DNA of 7,805 nucleotides from assembly GCA_001803565.1 (NCBI GenBank), contig MHDQ01000064.1, forward strand, positions 1 to 7,805, written 5' to 3'. Shown here piece by piece: positions 1-5,114 of this stretch. The first letter of the stretch is position 1, and each line of letters starts with the position of its first letter. The stretch comes from Nitrospinae bacterium RIFCSPLOWO2_12_FULL_45_22 (GTDB lineage Bacteria > 2-12-FULL-45-22). Position numbers and translations under genes: made by a program. Below the pieces are notes generated by a model. The model had not been told where the DNA came from. It ran no database searches and worked only from the letters and a program-made list of their open reading frames with translations.

Positions 1-1622
1 CCTTTCAGATAAACCTCGCTATCAATATCTATCGGTCTCGATTCTCTGATCTTACCATTCAGGGAGAAGCCCCCTTCTGCTATACCGCCCAATTTGTATT
101 CTGCTAAGAAAGGGAATAGGGTAGCTGAGCCGGCTAGATCATAAGGGGTGAAGTCCATATCCGCCTGAACCATGGGGTCTTTAAATTGGGAGACCCCCAG
201 GGTACCCTTTAAATTCAGTTTATCCAGCCACACTTCTAGCCTTTTGAACTCCAATACATCTTTATCTGTAACCATGCTGAAATCTGCTTTAAAGGGGACA
301 TGGGTAGTCTTTTGAAAGAGATGGGGGTATTCAATATTGTTCTCACTTAAGTCCAGACCCCCCATGATTCCTATTTTGTTCAGGGACCCTGCTATCTTTA
401 GCGTGCAAGAACTCCTTCCTTCTATGGTCAAGTAGGGCAGCGGATAGATCCGAGAAATGATTTTGGCAGGAAAGAAGGCGGGCGAGTTTAGGGTTATGTC
501 CAGGTAGGGTAATTTCCTTATTTCTTTTAATACGCCATGAGCATTTACTGATACTATTTCCGCGGCAGACAAACTGACTCTTTCCAGCTTCAGAACGTCC
601 TTCAAATAATTCCAGGATGTATTTCCTTGAAGGGTTAATTTAACTAAGTCCTGGTCAGCGCCTTTCCCCTGGTATACTGTATGGAAAAGCTCCATCTGCC
701 CCAGGAGCGCTAAATCGTTGCTTAGGCTACCTTTCACCTGTAGGTCAGCATTGATGGTAGCCGGAATGAAATGACGAAAGCTTCTATTTTTAAAATAAGG
801 AGAAAAAAGGGCCGGGCTAAGATTATTTAATTTTATCTCTATATCCAGAGTGGTCTTTTTAAGGTCTAACTGGCCTGGTGGGGGAATAATTTCTCCTTTA
901 AGAGAGATACGGCTTTTTTTTAGAGGATAAGGGTCAGCGCTTAAATCCAGCTTAATACCCTTACCGCCATTTGGGGCCTTAAGGGATAGGTTGAGATTAT
1001 CAAAGGTAGTAGTGAGGGGCTGTGGTTGGTTGATTTTATGATCAATGAATCTAACTTTCCCCTGGCGAATTTTTATCTTTTGAGGCAAAAAGGTAGCAAT
1101 GGCTGTTGACGGGCCAGGTGGCTGAGGCTCGTACAGAGCCAGGAGGGAAGCGACTACTATCCGCTTCTTTGGTTTTCTTTCGGATTTTATCTTTCTAGCT
1201 AATAGATCATCAATACTATATTGTCCGGTTGGGGCCCTCTCAATAAGGATTTCCGGTTCATCTAAAACCGCTCTCTGTACTCTTATCTGCCCCCTAAAAA
1301 GGGGTAGTAATTTAAAACTCAGTTGGCACCTTTTGATCTTTATGAAAGGCCCCGGCAGAAAACCCGGCCGGTTATCTATCTGTAATCCTTGTAACTCTAT
1401 CCCTAAACCGCCCAGTATAGTAAGCCGTATATCCTCTAACTCGACCTTTCGATTAAACTCCGTTTCTAATCTGGCTACTATTACCCCTTTATATTTATTC
1501 AGATTTATTAGCCGGGGGGCAACGGCAGCCAATAGTATTAATATGAATAATACTACAGCTCCTGCTATAATAATCTTTCGCTGCAAGATTGTGCTTTTCT
1601 CCTTCCTGTGCCCTTTGTTCAT
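1..1622 (-). CDS. AsmA-family inner-membrane/periplasmic protein, C-terminus cut by the window edge
   Basis: The minus-strand frame stays open from ATG 1622 to base 1, giving about 540 residues with no stop, so the gene continues beyond the left edge. The N-terminus is a short basic stretch followed by one hydrophobic segment (about residues 17-36, IIIAGAVVLFILILLAAVAP), typical of a single inner-membrane anchor. The AsmA-type beginning follows: LNKYKGVIVARLE, then ELEDIRLTILGGLGIELQGL, then YSIDDLLA near residue 130. The rest is beta-rich, with many alternating hydrophobic residues. AsmA-like proteins are large periplasmic proteins implicated in envelope lipid transport and outer-membrane assembly; that role is inferred here from family membership. 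An in-frame TAA lies two codons before ATG 1622, which limits the start. The Shine-Dalgarno there is poor. A purine-rich AGGAAGGAG precedes an in-frame TTG at 1586, which is a possible alternative start. The gene follows the SucD-like gene by 39 bp and is probably co-transcribed with it. Confidence 0.85.
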   Translation of the reverse strand, partial: MNKGHRKEKSTILQRKIIIAGAVVLFILILLAAVAPRLINLNKYKGVIVARLETEFNRKVELEDIRLTILGGLGIELQGLQIDNRPGFLPGPFIKIKRCQLSFKLLPLFRGQIRVQRAVLDEPEILIERAPTGQYSIDDLLARKIKSERKPKKRIVVASLLALYEPQPPGPSTAIATFLPQKIKIRQGKVRFIDHKINQPQPLTTTFDNLNLSLKAPNGGKGIKLDLSADPYPLKKSRISLKGEIIPPPGQLDLKKTTLDIEIKLNNLSPALFSPYFKNRSFRHFIPATINADLQVKGSLSNDLALLGQMELFHTVYQGKGADQDLVKLTLQGNTSWNYLKDVLKLERVSLSAAEIVSVNAHGVLKEIRKLPYLDITLNSPAFFPAKIISRIYPLPYLTIEGRSSCTLKIAGSLNKIGIMGGLDLSENNIEYPHLFQKTTHVPFKADFSMVTDKDVLEFKRLEVWLDKLNLKGTLGVSQFKDPMVQADMDFTPYDLAGSATLFPFLAEYKLGGIAEGGFSLNGKIRESRPIDIDSEVYLK

Positions 1623-1661
1623 TGTTCGTTACCGCAGGCTACAGATGGCAGACTGAGGTCA

Positions 1662-2564
1662 TTAATGGGTTGGCATATTTTGGGTTAATAATTGAGGTAT
1701 GGCGGAAAAGTCTTCAGCTACCAGGATACCTGCCTCTAGAAATGCCTGGACCTTTCCCCTGGTAGTGCCGCGATTCCCCTCCACCATAACGGCCGCATGG
1801 CCAAATCTTACCCCCGACATGCTATCGGCAAACCTTCCAGCAACAAAGGCCACAATAGGTTTGGCAACCTTATTGGCTTTAACATATTCCGCCAGATCCT
1901 CTTCGGCAGTACCGCCCGGCTCGCAGAAGATCACTACGCCATGGGTTTCAGGGTCTGCCTGGAACAAAGGGATCAGGTCTACAAAGGTAGAACCAATAAT
2001 AGGATCGCCACCCACGCTTATACAAGTGCTCTGGCCTAAGCCATTTAGAGTGAGCAGATTAGCAATCTCCGTCGTCATACCCCCACTGCGGGATATAATA
2101 CCGATATTGCCGGGCGAATAGGCCCTCTTCACATCCTCTGCCCGGCCGCCTATCATCCCTAGCTTGGTCTTATGAGGACAGATAAGGCCGAGAGAATTAG
2201 GGCCGATGATCCGGCTTCCTAACTTATGGCCATGAGTGATTATATCTACCACATCTCGCCTCGGTATTCTCTCAGTAACAATCACTAAGAGCTTTATGCC
2301 ATTGTCCAGGGCCTCAAAGGCTGCCCCACGCACAAAAGCGGGTGGGACAGAGATGATGCTGGCGTCTACCCGTTCATTCTTAGTTATCTGTCTCACACAG
2401 TCATAGACCGGCACGCCATGAACCTCCCAGCCCCCTTTGCCAGGCGTTATACCACCAACTACCTTTGAACCATAATCTAAGAGGTCCCGGGTAAAAGTGA
2501 CTGCTTCCCGTCCGGTAATGCCCTGGATAATCATCCGGGTATCTTTGTCAGCAATGATAGCCAT
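1662..2564 (-). CDS. Succinyl-CoA synthetase alpha-subunit-like protein (SucD superfamily) with ATP-citrate-lyase-like signatures
   Basis: This complete 300-residue protein has the usual SucD length. It contains an N-terminal CoA-binding Rossmann domain (QGITG at 14-18, VVGGITPGKGG at 35-45), IIGPN at 119-123, a ligase domain with SRSGGM at 158-163 and GGDPIIGSTF at 185-194, the active-site-supporting Glu215 in CEPGG, and the phosphorylated His256 in RFGHA. All catalytic residues appear intact, so it should act as the alpha subunit of an NDP-forming acyl-CoA synthetase using a phosphohistidine. Several details resemble ATP-citrate lyase more than SucD: SRSGGM instead of SRSGT, GSTF instead of GSNF, VRFGHA like VQFGHA, and a longer loop (about 138-151) before SRSGG. 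Citryl-CoA synthetase small subunit or another acyl-CoA synthetase is therefore possible. No beta-subunit gene is adjacent on either side. The start has no good Shine-Dalgarno. The AsmA-like gene follows 39 bp downstream. Confidence 0.88.
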   Translation of the reverse strand: MAIIADKDTRMIIQGITGREAVTFTRDLLDYGSKVVGGITPGKGGWEVHGVPVYDCVRQITKNERVDASIISVPPAFVRGAAFEALDNGIKLLVIVTERIPRRDVVDIITHGHKLGSRIIGPNSLGLICPHKTKLGMIGGRAEDVKRAYSPGNIGIISRSGGMTTEIANLLTLNGLGQSTCISVGGDPIIGSTFVDLIPLFQADPETHGVVIFCEPGGTAEEDLAEYVKANKVAKPIVAFVAGRFADSMSGVRFGHAAVMVEGNRGTTRGKVQAFLEAGILVAEDFSAIPQLLTQNMPTH

Positions 2565-2578
2565 ACCATTTTTATAAT

Positions 2579-2607
2579 AGCATAGAGTAGGTCATAATAA
2601 AACTCAA
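2579..2607 (-). promoter_or_regulatory. Candidate sigma70-type promoter for the SucD-like gene
   Basis: Reading the minus strand, TTGAGT (2607-2602) and TATGCT (2584-2579) are separated by 17 bp, the optimal spacing for a -35/-10 pair. Each matches the consensus at four of six positions. Initiation would fall only about 8 nt before the ATG at 2564, which would give a near-leaderless transcript and would fit the absence of a Shine-Dalgarno. This is inferred from motif matching only; matches of this quality occur by chance in AT-rich sequence. Confidence 0.3.
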
Positions 2608-2703
2608 GTTTGAGACGACCAGAGAGGAGAGATACAGGGGGAGGATAGAGTTGGTAACAGTTGTAGGAGAAGGCTTAAATGTGACAAAGTTAATTTATAT
2701 TTA

Positions 2704-2803
2704 GGACGCAGATATATTCAGGGATCAGGAATCAGGGGCCAGGGATCAGCTCCATTTTTGACAACCGATCCCTGAACCCTGACCCCTGGTCAGTTCTGCG
2801 TCC
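2704..2803. repeat. Imperfect inverted repeat built from GGGATCA-like heptamers
   Basis: The outer arms are a perfect 9-bp inverted repeat, GGACGCAGA (2704-2712) and TCTGCGTCC (2795-2803). Inside the left arm are four consecutive heptamers: GGGATCA, GGAATCA, GGGGCCA and GGGATCA (2721-2748). The right arm carries three on the opposite strand: GGGGTCA, GGGTTCA and GGGATCG (about 2766-2786). CAGGGATC pairs with GATCCCTG (2740-2747 with 2767-2774) across a 19-nt loop. The transcript could fold into a long imperfect stem just downstream of the OmcA/MtrC-like stop codon at 2816. No U-run follows on the minus strand, so it is not a canonical intrinsic terminator, though it could protect an mRNA 3' end. 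It resembles dispersed REP or MITE-like repeats; I see no clear target-site duplication. Confidence 0.75.
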
Positions 2804-2815
2804 AATAAGGAAATT

Positions 2816-4834
2816 TTAAGGTAAGGGCTCATGCTCTTTGGAGACGGCAAACTCCATCCCTTCTCCATGACACACCCGGCAAGATTCTCCATAGCGGCTA
2901 GAGGTCATCAGGTCTGCATGGGCAATAGTATCTATGGCGTCATGGCAGGCGATACAAACCGCAGTAGTGGGCTTTACTCGAACAATCTCCCTACCTGACT
3001 GCGTAACTACGGTATCCCGCACCCCACTGGATAAAGGCAATAGATAAGAATTACCTTCATGGCAGGTATTGCACTGGCGTCGGTCGCCAGGAAAGACTAC
3101 CTTGGAATACTCGTGGGGTGTATTGCCGAATCCATAGACAATAAAGGGCTTTTGCGCTAATTCCTCGCCGGTATGGAGCCTGTGGACTAATACTTTATAA
3201 TGCACTGACTCGGGAGGCATCTTATCGGCTGGTCTTCTCCCTTCATCGGTCTGGTCGGGGTTATGGCAGATCACACAATATTCCGTATTGTTCCGTAGGC
3301 GACCATGCAATTCCAGCCGGTCATGGCAGGCATTATTACAGTTCTTGGTAGCAACTACGGTACGGCGGGCCTGGGGTGAGGGATCGGTTATAGCCACATA
3401 TTTCACCACATTATCCCCGGTCTCAAATACTTCTTTTCCATTTACTTTAGTACTCTTCCGGCCCTCTATCCCTACAGCATAGGTCCCCGAGGCAGTACCA
3501 GGCAATGCTTTACTAAAGGTATAGGAGATATTGCCCTGGCCATCAGGGCCAGAGGAGTTCTGTCCAGTCACGGCCTCTCTTACCCACCAGCTATATTCGG
3601 TAGTAGGCCCACCAATAGTAAGCCCTACGGTAGCGAGATCAGCCGTACCCAGGTTCTGAGTGCCCCGCTTAATCTTGAAAACTACTGTTGGGTTCTGACC
3701 GGGCTTGGCATTCGTTATACTGACAATCTCAAACTCTAATTTAGTCAGTTGCTTAGACTTCTCCGGGATAGTATGAGCCCCAGCCACTGAGAGATCAAAT
3801 TCATCCCCATCGGACTCGTGACAGAAGGTGCATTGATCATCAGTACGGGCACCACCGGGGTGTTTCTCACCGGTAGTAAAGTTTAGATCGTCATGGCAAG
3901 CGCCACAGGCTGCGGCTGAAGGCCTATCCGTGTAATTATCTGCCTGATCGGCATTGCGGTGGCACTTGGTACAGTTGCGAATATCCTGCGGGAAGACTAC
4001 CTCGGAATAATCGTGTACGCTCTGCCGGAAGCCTATAATTTGATAAGGTGTTCCGGCCTTAACACTGGGTAAGTTCTCGCCGCGATGGATCTTGTGAATC
4101 ATGACTTTAAAATCAATAGTGTTGCCAGTATCAGGGTCTGTACCCTGGTCCGTATGGCAGAGGCGACAATATTTATATTCCCGGCGGCCCCCGCCATGGA
4201 GAGCCAGCAAGTTGTGGCACTCGTTGCAATTATCAATATTCACTACCTCGCGTTTATAAGGCAGAGCGCCCCCAGCGGGCACAAAGTCGAAGGTATCATT
4301 ATCATCATAATTTTTCTCTTGATACACCCGCCGGGCCTGGCCGCCTACGGTGTGGGGTAAACTTCTATTATAATTGGCGGGCAAGGCAGTCTTAAAGGTA
4401 TACTGGAACTTACCAGTATCTTCATCAATAGTAGTTGTGGTTCCTCCGGTATCCGTAGTAGGCTGGTTGGCCGTAGCCCCGGTAATGGGGCTGGTTACTT
4501 TGGTAAGGATATAACTAGAGTAACTGGTCAGGCCAGTATTGGGGTCCAGGATGAGGGCGGCAATGGTAAACCGAAGGTTGGACAGTTTCGTAGCGTCTAA
4601 CCCATTGCCATTGTTATCCGTGAGGGTAAATGATACCACTGGTGTTCTGGTTGAGTCAGGAATCGTCGCTCCTGTGAGCTTAAGGATTACTCCGGGGGCG
4701 GGCTCAAAAAAATGCTTAGCGTTTATGTCGCCCGGGGGTGGGTCTTGCGGCCATTTAAAGCCATAAAAGGTAGTCAGAACCAACCCGAACAAGATTGTTA
4801 CCCCAAAATAATTTAAAAACCTCTTTGTGGTCAT
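2816..4834 (-). CDS. OmcA/MtrC-family decaheme c-type cytochrome
   Basis: The 672-residue product carries ten heme-attachment motifs in two pentaheme clusters. The first cluster begins at residues 203 (CNECH), 223 (CRLCH), 288 (CTKCH), 310 (CGACH) and 335 (CTFCH). The second begins at 499 (CNNACH), 520 (CVICH), 588 (CNTCH), 627 (CIACH) and 652 (CRVCH). Each cluster follows a cysteine-free, beta-rich region, matching the alternating beta/pentaheme layout of the MtrC/OmcA family. Shared motifs such as LHG, IH+IH/VHRLH and YSEVVFP/YSKVVFP show the halves are internal duplicates. The N-terminus is basic then hydrophobic (FGVTILFGLVLTTFYGF), so it is exported, but no lipobox cysteine is visible, unlike classical surface lipoproteins. 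ATG 4834 is preferred over GTG 4861 because AGGAGGT lies 7 nt upstream. The likely role is terminal electron transfer at or near the cell surface, partnered with the barrel and MtrA-like cytochrome upstream. The sixth motif is CX3CH, not CXXCH. Confidence 0.93.
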   Translation of the reverse strand: MTTKRFLNYFGVTILFGLVLTTFYGFKWPQDPPPGDINAKHFFEPAPGVILKLTGATIPDSTRTPVVSFTLTDNNGNGLDATKLSNLRFTIAALILDPNTGLTSYSSYILTKVTSPITGATANQPTTDTGGTTTTIDEDTGKFQYTFKTALPANYNRSLPHTVGGQARRVYQEKNYDDNDTFDFVPAGGALPYKREVVNIDNCNECHNLLALHGGGRREYKYCRLCHTDQGTDPDTGNTIDFKVMIHKIHRGENLPSVKAGTPYQIIGFRQSVHDYSEVVFPQDIRNCTKCHRNADQADNYTDRPSAAACGACHDDLNFTTGEKHPGGARTDDQCTFCHESDGDEFDLSVAGAHTIPEKSKQLTKLEFEIVSITNAKPGQNPTVVFKIKRGTQNLGTADLATVGLTIGGPTTEYSWWVREAVTGQNSSGPDGQGNISYTFSKALPGTASGTYAVGIEGRKSTKVNGKEVFETGDNVVKYVAITDPSPQARRTVVATKNCNNACHDRLELHGRLRNNTEYCVICHNPDQTDEGRRPADKMPPESVHYKVLVHRLHTGEELAQKPFIVYGFGNTPHEYSKVVFPGDRRQCNTCHEGNSYLLPLSSGVRDTVVTQSGREIVRVKPTTAVCIACHDAIDTIAHADLMTSSRYGESCRVCHGEGMEFAVSKEHEPLP

Positions 4835-4840
4835 TGGACA

Positions 4841-4847
4841 ACCTCCT
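4841..4847 (-). promoter_or_regulatory. Strong ribosome binding site that fixes the start of the OmcA/MtrC-like gene
   Basis: AGGAGGT on the minus strand lies 7 nt upstream of ATG 4834. It decides against the in-frame GTG at 4861, which would place this Shine-Dalgarno inside the coding region and would add nine residues before the basic signal-like start MTTKRF. Confidence 0.85.
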
Positions 4848-4868
4848 CTCTCGAATCTCACTGTTAAT

Positions 4869-4876
4869 CTGTTGAT
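4869..4876. repeat. Left copy of 8-bp direct repeat (probable target-site duplication)
   Basis: CTGTTGAT directly abuts the left terminal inverted repeat of the element at 4877. An identical copy directly abuts the right end at 5107-5114. A near-copy, CTGTTAAT, sits immediately to the left at 4861-4868, so a chance contribution from pre-existing repetition cannot be fully excluded. Confidence 0.8.
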
Positions 4877-4893
4877 GTAAGTATTCAGTAAAC

Positions 4894-4924
4894 CACGAGA
4901 TTAACACGAGATTATCACAAGATT
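4894..4924 (+). repeat. Left subterminal array of three CACRAGATT units
   Basis: CACGAGATT (4894-4902), CACGAGATT (4905-4913) and CACAAGATT (4916-4924) repeat with an 11-bp period, close to one helical turn. Such phasing would put all copies on one face of the DNA, as expected for protein-binding subterminal repeats of a transposable element. The binding role is inference. Confidence 0.85.
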
Positions 4925-5015
4925 TTCCTCCTAATCTCTAAACTATCCTTGCCAAAATTTAATAGCAACCCAACCTTTTTCCTTGTAGCCTTCAAATAAT
5001 TTAAAAGTTGTGCCC

Positions 5016-5027
5016 GGGGTGCACCCC
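5016..5027. repeat. Perfect 12-bp palindrome in the middle of the MITE-like element
   Basis: GGGGTGCACCCC reads the same on both strands. It lies where GxxExxY similarity begins, so it may mark the junction of an internal deletion. It is markedly more GC-rich than the rest of the element. Confidence 0.8.
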
Positions 5028-5043
5028 GCCATTTCTCCTCATT

Positions 5044-5072
5044 ATCTTGTGTAAATCTTGTGAAATCTTGTG
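5044..5072 (-). repeat. Right subterminal array of three CACAAGAT(T) units, inverted relative to the left array
   Basis: On the minus strand, CACAAGATT (5072-5064), CACAAGATT (5062-5054) and CACAAGAT (5051-5044) repeat every 10-11 bp. They mirror the left array at 4894-4924. The right arm has about 16 extra bases between the 17-bp terminal repeat and the first unit compared with the left arm. Confidence 0.85.
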
Positions 5073-5106
5073 GTTTCATTAAAAACGGGGTTCAGTGAGT
5101 ATTTAC

Positions 5107-5114
5107 CTGTTGAT
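5107..5114. repeat. Right copy of 8-bp direct repeat (probable target-site duplication)
   Basis: CTGTTGAT directly abuts the right terminal inverted repeat ending at 5106 and is identical to 4869-4876. Its last base is also the final base of the barrel gene's TAA stop (5114-5116), so insertion occurred just after the stop codon without altering the protein. Confidence 0.8.

Larger units (their letters stand above)
4915..5079 (-). pseudogene. Remnant of a GxxExxY-family protein gene (C-terminal fragment)
   Basis: A 54-codon frame runs from ATG 5079 to TGA at 4915-4917. Its last ~33 residues include AQLLNYLKATRKKVGLLLNF followed by GKDSLEIRR. This matches the C-terminal strand-helix-strand of GxxExxY proteins, small proteins of about 120-130 residues and uncertain function. 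The GxxExxY signature and the N-terminal two thirds are absent. The first ~20 residues are not family-like: they are read from the CACAAGATT repeats and a GC-rich junction around the palindrome at 5016-5027. This points to an internally deleted copy inside the mobile element. No Shine-Dalgarno was seen before ATG 5079, so translation is doubtful. The family assignment rests on recognition of the C-terminal motif, without an alignment. Confidence 0.7.
4877..5106. mobile_element. 230-bp MITE-like insertion carrying a GxxExxY gene remnant
   Basis: The ends are 17-bp imperfect inverted repeats matching at 13 of 17 positions: GTAAGTATTCAGTAAAC at 4877-4893, and GTAAATACTCACTGAAC on the minus strand at 5106-5090. 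Just inside each end are three copies of a CACRAGATT unit, 10-11 bp apart and mutually inverted: left at 4894, 4905 and 4916; right on the minus strand ending near 5044, 5054 and 5064. A perfect 8-bp direct repeat, CTGTTGAT, abuts both ends, which is the signature of transposition. The centre holds a short reading frame ending in a GxxExxY-like C-terminus. No transposase is present, so movement would require one supplied in trans. The element sits within a few bases of the barrel stop codon and upstream of the OmcA/MtrC-like gene, leaving the latter's Shine-Dalgarno intact. Its family is not one I can name. Confidence 0.8.

Noticed and set aside
1600-1640. Heptamer-like repeat near the AsmA-like start (ACGAACA followed by ATGAACA)
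   Set aside because: Only two similar units are present, too few to call a repeat array.
1333-1656. Plus-strand 107-codon frame overlapping the AsmA-like gene
   Set aside because: It is antisense to a continuous, well-formed AsmA-family coding frame and has no recognisable domain.
1699-2121. Plus-strand frames opposite the SucD-like gene
   Set aside because: The minus-strand frame has all SucD catalytic motifs; the opposite frames are low-complexity mirror translations.
2704-2803. Canonical intrinsic terminator after the OmcA/MtrC-like gene
   Set aside because: The stem is long, imperfect and interrupted, and no U-tract follows it on the transcribed strand.
4835-4861. GTG at 4861 as the start of the OmcA/MtrC-like gene
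   Set aside because: It would bury a near-perfect Shine-Dalgarno inside the gene and add residues ahead of a normal basic signal start; ATG 4834 is better placed.
4869-5114. CRISPR array or riboswitch in the cytochrome-barrel gap
   Set aside because: The repeats are only 9 bp with 1-2 bp between them and are inverted between the two ends; terminal inverted repeats and a target duplication explain the region better.
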